A stretch of DNA of 64,000 nt from an uncultured Burkholderiales bacterium (GTDB taxonomy: Bacteria > Pseudomonadota > Gammaproteobacteria > Burkholderiales > Burkholderiaceae): the NCBI GenBank assembly GCA_946480465.1, contig CAMLJY010000020.1, positions 1 to 64,000 on the forward strand, given 5' to 3'. A model generated the notes under the pieces. The model searched no databases. It had not been told where the DNA came from and saw only the letters and a program-made list of their open reading frames with translations. Positions 57,481 through 64,000 of the stretch are shown piece by piece. The position numbers were made by a program, and so were the translations under genes. How positions within the stretch are numbered: the first letter of the stretch is position 1; every line of letters begins with the position of its first letter.

Positions 57481-58167
57481 ATGCGTATCTTGTTGGTGGA
57501 AGACGACAGTGCCCTCTGCCTGGGCGTGAGCCGGGCCTTCGAGCGCGAGGGCTGGCGCGTCGACATGCTGGGCGACGGGCAGCAGGCGATGACCGAGGGC
57601 CTCGCCGTGCCCTACGACTTGGCCGTGCTTGACCTCGGCCTGCCCCGCCGCGACGGCATGGAGGTGCTGCGCCACTGGCGCAGCCGCGGTGCCCGCCTGC
57701 CGGTGCTCTTGCTCACGGCCCGGGATGATTTGAGCGATCGCGTGCAGGGCCTCGATGCGGGTGCGGACGACTACCTGGTCAAGCCGTTCGACGTGCCCGA
57801 ACTCGTGGCGCGCGTGCGTGCACTGAAACGGCGGGCCGACGGTCGTGTCGACGAGGTGCTGACCGTGGGCGACCTCACGCTGGACGTGGCCCACCGCGAG
57901 TTGACCCACCGCGGCGAGCGCGTGCGCATGAGCCCGCGCGAAATCGCCCTGACGCAGTTGCTGATGCAGCGTGCCGGCCGCGTCGTGCCGAAGGAAAGCA
58001 TCATCAGCACACTGTCGAGCTGGGAGTCCGATTTCAGCGAGAACTCGGTCGAGGTCTACGTGCATCGCCTGCGCAAGCGTTTTGCGGAACTGGGCGTGGT
58101 CATCAAGACCGTGCGCGGTTTCGGCTACGTGATGGAGCCCGCGGCCGCCAGCGACGGCGCGGGTTGA
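57481..58167 (+). CDS. OmpR-family response regulator (QseB/TctD-like)
   Basis: A 228-residue regulator. Receiver with Asp pair (VEDDSAL), phospho-acceptor in LAVLDLGLP (Asp51), Thr (LLLTARDD) and Lys in YLVKPFD. A winged-helix DNA-binding domain spans about 128-222 (LTLDVAHRELTHRGERVRMSPREIAL, SVEVYVHRLRKRF, VRGFGYVM). The stop overlaps the kinase start. It forms a two-component system with the next gene. Confidence 0.94.
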   Translation: MRILLVEDDSALCLGVSRAFEREGWRVDMLGDGQQAMTEGLAVPYDLAVLDLGLPRRDGMEVLRHWRSRGARLPVLLLTARDDLSDRVQGLDAGADDYLVKPFDVPELVARVRALKRRADGRVDEVLTVGDLTLDVAHRELTHRGERVRMSPREIALTQLLMQRAGRVVPKESIISTLSSWESDFSENSVEVYVHRLRKRFAELGVVIKTVRGFGYVMEPAAASDGAG

Positions 58168-59627
58168 CCGCGGTGGCACCGCAGCCGCCCGGTTCTTCCA
58201 GTCGGGCCGCCGGGCCGGAGCGGGAGCACGGCCCGAGCCTGCGGCGGCAACTGCTGCAGCCGCTGTTCTGGGTATGGCTGCTCGGCATGGCCGTCGCCGT
58301 CGCGGGGGCGCTGATTCTGGCGCGCGCGGCCGCCAACGCCGCCTTCGATCGCGGCCTGCAGGATGAGGCGACCGCGCTCGCGGCCAAGGTGGTCTGGACC
58401 GACCGCGGCCCGCTGCTGGACCTGAGCCGGCAGGCGATGGAACTGATCACCTGGGACCGCGCCGATCGCAACACGTTCGCGATGGTCGACGCCGATGGCA
58501 ACGTGCTGGCCGGTGACGGCCAGGTGCCGGTGCCCTCGTGGCACCGCCGCAGCACCCAGCAGCCGACCGTCTTCGACGACGTCTACGCCGGGGAGCCGGT
58601 GCGGGGGGCGGTGTTTTCGGTGATGTCGCCGATGCTCGACCGCGTGGTGTCGATCATCGTCGTGGAGAGCACGCGCAAGCGCGCCGCGGCGACGCGCGAC
58701 ATCCAGATCGGCATCGTGCTGCCCTCCCTGGCGCTGGGTGCCGTCACCTTCGCCCTGCTGGCATGGGGCATCCGCCGCGGTCTCCAACCACTGCGCGACG
58801 TCGCCGCCGAGGTGGCCGCCCGCGACGCGCAGGACTGGCGGCCGCTGCCGCTGCAGCAGGTGCCGGCGGAAGCCGTGCCGCTGATCGAACGCATCAACAC
58901 CCTGCTGGCCAACGTCCAGCACAGCATGTCGGTGCAGCGGCGCTTCATCGCCGATGCCGCCCACCAGTTGCGCACGCCGGTGGCCGGCATCCGTGTGCTC
59001 GTGCAGGACTTGCAGCAGGAACTGGCCCAGATCGCTCCCGCGGACACCGGGCGGCCGTGGGAGCCCGTGCTTGCGCAACTGCTCGGCTCGAGCGACCGCA
59101 TGTCACGGCTGATCAGCCAGTTGCTGAGCCTGGCGCGATCGGAGACGGCCTTGTCGGTCGACGCGGAGTACCAGTCGCAGGAACTGGTGCCCTTGCTGCG
59201 CGAGGCCACCGAACCCCTGGTGCTGCGTGGCCTGCGCGAGGGCCGGTCCGTCGTGCTGGACGAGCCGGCCGGGCCGGTGGCGGCGCGGGTTCATCCGCTG
59301 TGGCTGGGCGAGGTGGTGGTCAACCTGCTGGACAACGCCTTGCGCTACGGTGGCACGCACATCGTGATGCGTGTGCAGCCGGGCGCTGGCCGGCACGGGG
59401 CCACGATCGAGGTCGAGGATGATGGGGCGGGGGTCGCGCCCGACCTGCTGCCCAGGTTGTTCGAGCCGTTCTGGCGCGGCGAGCGCGCGGACACGCGCAA
59501 CGACGGAGGCACCGGCCTGGGCCTGGCGATAGCGCGCGAGATCGTCGAGCGCATGGGCGGGCGACTGGACGCCAGCACGCGGCCGGCCGTGCCCGGCATG
59601 CGATTCACGATCCACCTGACGGGGTGA
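58164..59627 (+). CDS. Sensor histidine kinase (TctE/QseC-like)
   Basis: A 487-residue membrane kinase. TM1 at about residues 33-55, a periplasmic 2CSK_N-like sensor of about 120 residues (DRGLQDEATALAAKV...), TM2 at about 180-200. His-box FIADAAHQLRTPVAG, N-box NLLDNALRYGG, and G-boxes DDGAGV and GGTGLGLAI. The start is a TTG at 58164 overlapping the regulator stop (TTGA); a GTG at 58173 is the alternative. TctE-type kinases often sense organic acids, but the ligand here is unknown. Confidence 0.92.
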   Translation: MTAVAPQPPGSSSRAAGPEREHGPSLRRQLLQPLFWVWLLGMAVAVAGALILARAAANAAFDRGLQDEATALAAKVVWTDRGPLLDLSRQAMELITWDRADRNTFAMVDADGNVLAGDGQVPVPSWHRRSTQQPTVFDDVYAGEPVRGAVFSVMSPMLDRVVSIIVVESTRKRAAATRDIQIGIVLPSLALGAVTFALLAWGIRRGLQPLRDVAAEVAARDAQDWRPLPLQQVPAEAVPLIERINTLLANVQHSMSVQRRFIADAAHQLRTPVAGIRVLVQDLQQELAQIAPADTGRPWEPVLAQLLGSSDRMSRLISQLLSLARSETALSVDAEYQSQELVPLLREATEPLVLRGLREGRSVVLDEPAGPVAARVHPLWLGEVVVNLLDNALRYGGTHIVMRVQPGAGRHGATIEVEDDGAGVAPDLLPRLFEPFWRGERADTRNDGGTGLGLAIAREIVERMGGRLDASTRPAVPGMRFTIHLTG

Positions 59628-59669
59628 AACGCGGCCCTGGGACCGAGAACCGCCGGGTCGCTCGTTCGC

Positions 59670-60137
59670 TCAGGAGCTGCGCTTGGCGAACGGAGGCCCG
59701 CCAAGCTTGAAGCCTGGTCCGATGCCGCGCTTGGCAAACCAGCCAGCATTCATTTCCAACGCGTAGCGCACCGGCTTGTTGGAACAGTGCGAGTCTTCGG
59801 ACATGGGCTTCATGTCCGCCAGGTTCACGATGGTGCCGTCGTCGGCAATGAAGGCGATGGTCAGCGGCAGGAGCGTGTTGCGCATCCAGAAGCACTGGAC
59901 CGACCGGTCTTCGAAGACGAACAGCATGCCCTCGTTGGCCGGCATCTCGCGTCGGTACATCAGGCCGACCTGGCGTTGGTCCGGCGTCGCCGCCACCTGC
60001 GCATGGACGTTGTGCATGCCGGCGGACAAGGTGAGCATCTGCAACTGCTGAGGCTGCTGTGCGCTGACGGGCGCGGCGGCGAGTGCGAAGAGCAGGCTGG
60101 CCAGCGTGGCAGACCGGGCAGGATGGGGCAACGGCAT
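59670..60137 (-). CDS. DUF192-family exported protein
   Basis: A 155-residue protein with a signal peptide (ATLASLLFALAAAPVSA/Q). The DUF192 domain has VGLMYRREMPANEGMLFVFE, FWMRNTLLPLTIAFI and YALEMNAGWFAKRGI. Function of the family is unknown. It is convergent with the histidine kinase gene (42 nt gap, no clear terminator). Confidence 0.88.
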   Translation of the reverse strand: MPLPHPARSATLASLLFALAAAPVSAQQPQQLQMLTLSAGMHNVHAQVAATPDQRQVGLMYRREMPANEGMLFVFEDRSVQCFWMRNTLLPLTIAFIADDGTIVNLADMKPMSEDSHCSNKPVRYALEMNAGWFAKRGIGPGFKLGGPPFAKRSS

Positions 60138-60203
60138 CTACGTGCGTGTGAACGGGAGACGTTTCGGATTATCAGCGCCGGACTTGCGCATTGGGGCGCC
60201 GAG

Positions 60204-60236
60204 CAGAAACAACGACGCCCGGCCATGCCGGGCGTC
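60204..60236 (-). terminator. Terminator after the small Lys/Glu/Ala-rich protein gene
   Basis: On the minus strand GACGCCCGGC - ATG - GCCGGGCGTC forms a perfect 10-bp stem followed by GTTGTTTC. It ends transcription of the small gene before the DUF192 gene. Confidence 0.75.
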
Positions 60237-60280
60237 TGGACAAGGCAACCGCTGCAGCGGTCACCAGGAGAAAGCCGAGA

Positions 60281-60463
60281 TTACTTCTTGGCTTCTTCCT
60301 TCTTGGCTTCCTTCTTCTCTTCCTTCTTGGCGGCTTCCTTCTTCGCGCCGGAAGCGGCGGCGGCCGGGGCCTCGGCCTTCTTCTCTTCCTTCTTGGCGTC
60401 GGCGGCGAAAGCGCCAGTGGTGGCGAAAGCGGCGGCGATCAGGGCGGCCAGGAGCTTGTTCAT
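60281..60463 (-). CDS. Small exported Lys/Glu/Ala-rich protein
   Basis: A 60-residue protein: a signal peptide (MNKLLAALIAAAFATTGAFA) followed by about 40 residues made almost only of Ala, Lys and Glu, with KKEEKK and KKEAKKEE repeats. Mature composition suggests a highly soluble, helical, low-complexity periplasmic protein. A ribosome-binding site (AAAGG) is present and it has its own terminator, so it is a real gene. It is divergent from icd. No function known to me. Confidence 0.72.
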   Translation of the reverse strand: MNKLLAALIAAAFATTGAFAADAKKEEKKAEAPAAAASGAKKEAAKKEEKKEAKKEEAKK

Positions 60464-60543
60464 TTCAGATTGCCTTTCGAAAGTTTGAAATCACCTTCCT
60501 TCATTGGGAAGGCTCATCCGAAACGGGCCGCCTGAACGGATGG

Positions 60544-60567
60544 TTGACAGCGCCGCTGACATAAAAT
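60544..60567 (+). promoter_or_regulatory. Possible icd promoter with short spacing
   Basis: A consensus -35 TTGACA (60544-60549) and a -10-like TAAAAT (60562-60567) are separated by only 12 bp, shorter than the usual 16-18. One of them is probably used with a different partner. TAAAAT is 49 nt before the icd ATG. Confidence 0.35.
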
Positions 60568-60615
60568 TTGCGGGTTTCCCTCAACACATCAGCGCAGCGC
60601 GCGGAGCCAAACCAC

Positions 60616-61875
60616 ATGTACCAGCACATCAAGGTGCCCGAGGGCGGGCAGAAGATCACTGTCAATCCCGACTTCTCCCTCAACGTGCCCGACCAGCCCA
60701 TCATTCCGTACATCGAGGGCGACGGCACCGGCTTCGACATCACGCCGGTGATGATCAAGGTGGTGGATGCGGCGGTGCAAAAGGCCTATGGCGGCAAGAA
60801 GCGCATCCACTGGATGGAAATCTACGCCGGCGAAAAGTCGACCAAGGTCTACGGCCCGGATGTCTGGCTCCCGGAGGAGACCCTGGCTGCGCTGCGCGAG
60901 TACGTGGTGTCGATCAAGGGCCCCTTGACCACGCCGGTCGGCGGCGGCATCCGGTCGCTGAACGTGGCGCTGCGCCAGGAGCTGGACCTGTACGTCTGCC
61001 TGCGTCCGGTGCGCTACTTCAAGGGCGTGCCCAGCCCGCTGAAAGAGCCGGAGAAGACCGACATGGTCATCTTCCGCGAGAACTCGGAAGACATCTACGC
61101 CGGCATCGAGTACGAAGCTGAGAGCGACAAGGCCAAGAAGCTGATCAAGTTCCTGACCGAGGAGATGGGCGTCAAGAAGATCCGCTTTCCCGAGACGTCC
61201 GGTATCGGCATCAAGCCGGTCTCGCGCGAGGGAACCGAGCGGCTGGTCCGCAAGGCGATCCAGTACGCCATCGACAACGACAAGCCCAACGTCACGCTGG
61301 TGCACAAGGGCAACATCATGAAGTACACCGAAGGCGGCTTCCGCGACTGGGGCTATGCACTGGCGCAGCGCGAGTTCGGCGCCCAGCCGATCGACGGCGG
61401 GCCGTGGTGCAAGTTCAAGAACCCGAAGACCGGCAAGGACATCGTCATCAAGGACTCCATCGCAGATGCGTTCCTGCAGCAGATCCTGCTGCGGCCGGCG
61501 GAGTACTCGGTGATCGCGACCCTGAACCTCAACGGCGACTACGTGTCCGATGCACTTGCCGCACAGGTTGGCGGCATCGGTATCGCTCCGGGAGCGAACC
61601 TGTCCGACTCCGTGGCCTGCTTCGAGGCCACGCACGGCACCGCACCGAAGTACGCCGGCAAGGACTACGTCAATCCCGGCTCCGAGATCCTGTCGGCCGA
61701 GATGATGCTGCGCCACATGGGCTGGACCGAAGCGGCGGATCAGATCATCGCCGCGATGGAGCGCGCCATCCAGAGCAAGAAGGTCACCTACGACTTCGCC
61801 CGCCTGATGGACGGCGCCACCCAGGTGTCGTGCTCCGGGTTCGGTCAGGTGATGATCGACGCGATGAACGCCTGA
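60616..61875 (+). CDS. icd: Isocitrate dehydrogenase (NADP+)
   Basis: A 419-residue TCA-cycle enzyme converting isocitrate to 2-oxoglutarate. The E. coli-type core is visible: [17 protein letters not shown] with the serine that is phosphorylated by AceK in enterics, [26 protein letters not shown] [13 protein letters not shown], and [17 protein letters not shown] with the Lys-Tyr pair of NADP+ enzymes. The ATG at 60616 is the family start. Followed by two hairpins. Confidence 0.97.
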   Translation: MYQHIKVPEGGQKITVNPDFSLNVPDQPIIPYIEGDGTGFDITPVMIKVVDAAVQKAYGGKKRIHWMEIYAGEKSTKVYGPDVWLPEETLAALREYVVSIKGPLTTPVGGGIRSLNVALRQELDLYVCLRPVRYFKGVPSPLKEPEKTDMVIFRENSEDIYAGIEYEAESDKAKKLIKFLTEEMGVKKIRFPETSGIGIKPVSREGTERLVRKAIQYAIDNDKPNVTLVHKGNIMKYTEGGFRDWGYALAQREFGAQPIDGGPWCKFKNPKTGKDIVIKDSIADAFLQQILLRPAEYSVIATLNLNGDYVSDALAAQVGGIGIAPGANLSDSVACFEATHGTAPKYAGKDYVNPGSEILSAEMMLRHMGWTEAADQIIAAMERAIQSKKVTYDFARLMDGATQVSCSGFGQVMIDAMNA

Positions 61876-61883
61876 CGTGCTGC

Positions 61884-61945
61884 AGCGGCGCCTGGGGCGC
61901 CGCTGAGCAGGCAGCTATCAGCGGCGCCTCGGCGCCGCGTTTTGT
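61884..61945 (+). terminator. Double hairpin terminator after icd
   Basis: Two nearly identical stems: AGCGGCGCC-TGG-GGCGCCGCT (61884-61904) and GCGGCGCC-TC-GGCGCCGC (61921-61938), the second followed by GTTTTGTTTC. The second is the likely intrinsic terminator; the first is 9 nt after the stop codon. Confidence 0.8.
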
Positions 61946-62078
61946 TTCAGCCGCGCCGGTAGGTGGTCTCCGACGTGCAAATTCGCCACAGGCTGCTGCC
62001 GAAGCAGCGGCCCGCCGCCGATCCTTGGGCCAGAGGGTTGGCCCCACCGGGGCCGCCAAGCGGACGAAGGAGCCCGTG

Positions 62079-62531
62079 ATGATGGACGACCGTGACGTCG
62101 TGGCCGTGCTGAACGACCTGATCGAGACCTGCAAGGATGGCGAATACGGTTTTGCCAGGTGCGCCGAACGGGTGAACGCGGCCGGCCTCAAGGACCTGCT
62201 GCTGAAACGCGCCGGGGGCTGCCGGGCCGCCGCCCGCGAGCTTCAGTCGCTCGTGGTGCGGCATGGCGGGGAGCCGATCGAGCACGGCACCATGCTCGGG
62301 GTGCTGCACCGCGGCTGGGTTTCAGTGATGGATGTGCTCAGCGCCAACGCCGATCACGCAGTGCTTGCGGAATGCGAGCGCGGCGAGCATGCCGCCATCG
62401 TGCGCTACCGCAAGGCCATGGCGGCCGAAGGTCTGCCGCTGGCCGTGCGGGAAGTGATCGAGCGCCAGTTCACCGGCGTGCAGGCGAATCATGAGCGGAT
62501 TCGCCAGCTGCGCGACAGCGTCATCACCTGA
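62079..62531 (+). CDS. PA2169-family (DUF2383) four-helix protein
   Basis: A 150-residue all-helical protein: NDLIETCKDGEYGFARCAERV at the N-terminus and GTMLGVLHRGWVSVMDVLSANADHAVLAECERGEHAAIVRYRKAM match the PA2169/DUF2383 family, ferritin-like four-helix bundles of unknown function. The start has a good GAAGGAG site; two ATG codons in tandem are possible. Transcribed on its own after icd's terminators. Confidence 0.82.
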   Translation: MMDDRDVVAVLNDLIETCKDGEYGFARCAERVNAAGLKDLLLKRAGGCRAAARELQSLVVRHGGEPIEHGTMLGVLHRGWVSVMDVLSANADHAVLAECERGEHAAIVRYRKAMAAEGLPLAVREVIERQFTGVQANHERIRQLRDSVIT

Positions 62532-62564
62532 GGGGACGCACCCCTCGCGAGCAGGCCCGGGATG

Positions 62565-62795
62565 TCAGACAGTGGCGCTGGGAACTGCGGCGACGGGCTG
62601 GATGCTTTGGGCCAGCTGTCCCTTCGGCCCCTGCACCATCTCGAAGCTGACCTTGCCGCCTTGCTTCAGCGTCCGGAAACCATCCATCTCGATGGCGGAG
62701 AAATGCGCAAAGACGTCCGGCCCGCCCGCATCCGGCTCGATGAAACCAAAGCCCTTCGCATCGTTAAACCACTTCACCGTGCCTGTCTGTTTCAC
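62565..62795 (-). CDS. Cold-shock-domain protein
   Basis: A 76-residue CspA-like single-stranded nucleic-acid-binding protein: [21 protein letters not shown] (RNP1 KGFGFI) and [27 protein letters not shown] (RNP2 DVFAHF). The start is a GTG at 62795 (VKQTGTVKW) with GGGAG upstream; the longer frame starting at 62858 does not match the family. The last 15 residues ([14 protein letters not shown]) extend slightly beyond the usual end. Confidence 0.93.
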   Translation of the reverse strand: MKQTGTVKWFNDAKGFGFIEPDAGGPDVFAHFSAIEMDGFRTLKQGGKVSFEMVQGPKGQLAQSIQPVAAVPSATV

Positions 62796-62828
62796 CGTCG
62801 GCTCCCTGAGCTCATGTCGTACCGAAAA

Positions 62829-62858
62829 ATTCTTGTCGGCGCGAAACCAGCACGTCAA
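62829..62858 (-). promoter_or_regulatory. Probable promoter of the cold-shock gene
   Basis: Minus strand: TTGACG (62858-62853), 18 bp, AAGAAT (62834-62829), about 34 nt before the GTG start. The leader is short, unlike the long leader of E. coli cspA. Confidence 0.5.
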
Positions 62859-63017
62859 TCGGGCGATCTGGACCAGGTTTCGTCATGCTCTCCCTACATG
62901 CCGCGCTGCCACGCGCCGGCGTTCGCATCTGCCCGGTGGACGGGGTGCTTTTCACGGCTTGCATTCGGCAGGCTTGTCGCAACATCCAAGCCTTCATCGC
63001 CCGCGAGACCAACTCGA

Positions 63018-63023
63018 TAGAAT
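63018..63023 (+). promoter_or_regulatory. TAGAAT -10-like site just before clpS
   Basis: CGATAGAATGAAGCATG puts a TAGAAT 5 nt before the clpS ATG at 63029. If used, the transcript would be nearly leaderless. No clear ribosome-binding site precedes the ATG. Confidence 0.4.
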
Positions 63024-63028
63024 GAAGC

Positions 63029-63385
63029 ATGCCCGAGGCCGATCCCCCTTCACCGCCTCCGTTGCCGCCGACGACGCCTCGTCGGGACGATGCGGGTGCG
63101 GTCGTGGCCGAGCGCAAGACCGCTCGCACGAAACCACCCCAGATGTACCAGGTGGTGCTGCTCAACGATGACTACACCCCGATGGAGTTCGTGGTCATGG
63201 TTTTGCAGGAATACTTCAAGCGTGATCTGGAAACGGCCACGCAGATCATGCTCAAGATCCACCACGAAGGACGGGGCGTGTGTGGGGTCTACACCAAGGA
63301 CGTCGCGGCCACGAAGGTCGAATTGGTGCTTGCTGCCGCACGGCGAGCCGGGCACCCGCTGCAGTGCATTATGGAGGCCGCATGA
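63029..63385 (+). CDS. clpS: ATP-dependent Clp protease adaptor ClpS
   Basis: A 118-residue N-end-rule adaptor that delivers substrates to ClpAP. After a flexible Pro-rich N-terminus comes the conserved [23 protein letters not shown] and [25 protein letters not shown]. Stop overlaps the clpA start (ATGA), the usual clpS-clpA arrangement. Confidence 0.96.
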   Translation: MPEADPPSPPPLPPTTPRRDDAGAVVAERKTARTKPPQMYQVVLLNDDYTPMEFVVMVLQEYFKRDLETATQIMLKIHHEGRGVCGVYTKDVAATKVELVLAAARRAGHPLQCIMEAA

Positions 63386-64000
63386 TTGCGCAAGAACTTG
63401 AAGTCAGCCTGCACATGGCGTTCGTGGAAGCACGCCAGCAGCGCCATGAGTTCATCACCGTCGAGCACCTGTTGCTGGCGCTGCTGGACAACCCGTCGGC
63501 CGCCGAAGTGTTGAAGGCCTGTGCGGCCAACATCGACGATCTTCGCAAGAGCCTCACGACCTTCATCAAGGAAAACACGCCGACCGTCGGCGGTACCGAA
63601 GAGGTCGATACGCAGCCGACGCTCGGCTTCCAGCGCGTGATTCAGCGCGCGATCATGCACGTGCAGTCCACCGGCTCGGGCAAGAAGGAAGTGACCGGTG
63701 CGAACGTGCTGGTGGCGATCTTCGGCGAGAAAGACTCGCACGCCGTCTACTACCTGCACCAGCAGGGCGTGACGCGGCTGGACGTCGTCAACTACATCGC
63801 GCACGGCATCAAGAAGTCGGAGCCGCCGGAGCCGCAGAAGTCCAGCGAGGGCAATGCCGAGGGCGAGAAGGAAGAGGCTGGCGACGCCAAGGGCTCTCCG
63901 CTTGACCAGTTCACGCAGAACCTGAACCAGCAGGCGCGCGACGGCAAGATCGATCCACTGATCGGGCGCGAGTCGGAAGTCGAGCGCGTGATCCAGGTCC
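63382..64000 (+). CDS. clpA: ATP-dependent Clp protease ATP-binding subunit ClpA, 5' part
   Basis: The first 206 codons of ClpA; the rest lies beyond the window. The ATG overlaps the clpS stop. The sequence [20 protein letters not shown] begins the double Clp-N repeat domain (to about residue 142). A charged linker (about 145-172, rich in Glu/Lys/Ser) and the start of the first AAA+ module ([24 protein letters not shown]) follow. The Walker motifs are not reached. Confidence 0.96.
   Translation, partial: MIAQELEVSLHMAFVEARQQRHEFITVEHLLLALLDNPSAAEVLKACAANIDDLRKSLTTFIKENTPTVGGTEEVDTQPTLGFQRVIQRAIMHVQSTGSGKKEVTGANVLVAIFGEKDSHAVYYLHQQGVTRLDVVNYIAHGIKKSEPPEPQKSSEGNAEGEKEEAGDAKGSPLDQFTQNLNQQARDGKIDPLIGRESEVERVIQV

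Noticed and set aside
62796..62858. 21-residue N-terminal extension of the cold-shock protein from an upstream ATG
   Set aside because: Cold-shock proteins begin right before the GTVKWF segment, and a GTG with a good ribosome-binding site is located there.

Overview
The window is very GC-rich and gene-dense. It reads as chromosomal DNA of a beta-proteobacterium, most likely Burkholderiales near the Rubrivivax/Roseateles/Leptothrix group. This is inferred from gene order and protein character, not from a search. Typical blocks are exbB-exbD-lpxK-Trm112-kdsB-adk, smpB facing ratA-rnfH, guaB...guaA...tadA, and clpS-clpA. No rRNA, tRNA, IS element, prophage or CRISPR was recognised. Both ends cut a gene: kbl at the left and clpA at the right.

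Layout. 1-1.3 kb: threonine catabolism (kbl 3' end, L-threonine dehydrogenase). 1.3-3.8 kb (minus): metY, an alpha/beta hydrolase and a DUF962/Mpo1-like protein. 3.8-5.5 kb: CBS-domain protein and aroC. 5.7-10.1 kb: RND adaptor and pump. 10.2-13.7 kb: exported carotenoid-oxygenase-like enzyme with a LytS/LytTR two-component pair. 13.9-15.3 kb: lipoprotein and MipA/OmpV porin. 15.3-16.9 kb (minus): chemoreceptor with a C-terminal sensor-like domain. 17.0-23.25 kb (minus): gcvT-gcvH-gcvP-sdaA behind a tandem glycine riboswitch, facing an AraC-type regulator. 24.3-33.7 kb: DUF1579-like protein, smpB, ratA-rnfH, a DUF4124 protein, guaB-MFS-guaA, a 2H phosphoesterase, tadA and an LD-carboxypeptidase. 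33.9-40.5 kb: a complete peptide-type ABC importer. 40.5-50.1 kb: three paralogous TonB-dependent receptors. 50.3-55.0 kb (minus): the exbB-to-SDR operon. 55.4-64 kb: xseA, sodB, an OmpR-type two-component system, a DUF192 protein, a small Lys/Glu/Ala protein, icd, a DUF2383 protein, a cold-shock protein, clpS and clpA.

How the genes work together. Two themes stand out. First, threonine is converted to glycine by Tdh/Kbl, glycine is cleaved by GcvTHP, and serine is deaminated by SdaA at the end of the same riboswitch-controlled operon; this looks like a glycine and serine catabolic route. Second, a peptide-type ABC importer is followed by three outer-membrane TonB receptors, with an ExbB/ExbD energiser a few kb away. 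This suggests an outer-to-inner-membrane uptake module.

The strongest unexplained signal is upstream of the receptors. All three share the same promoter layout, CCCTA(G/T)G(C/A), then exactly 21 nt, then an ACAATT element about 113-123 nt before the start codon. A related leader motif lies just before each ribosome-binding site. A regulon under one unknown regulator is inferred.
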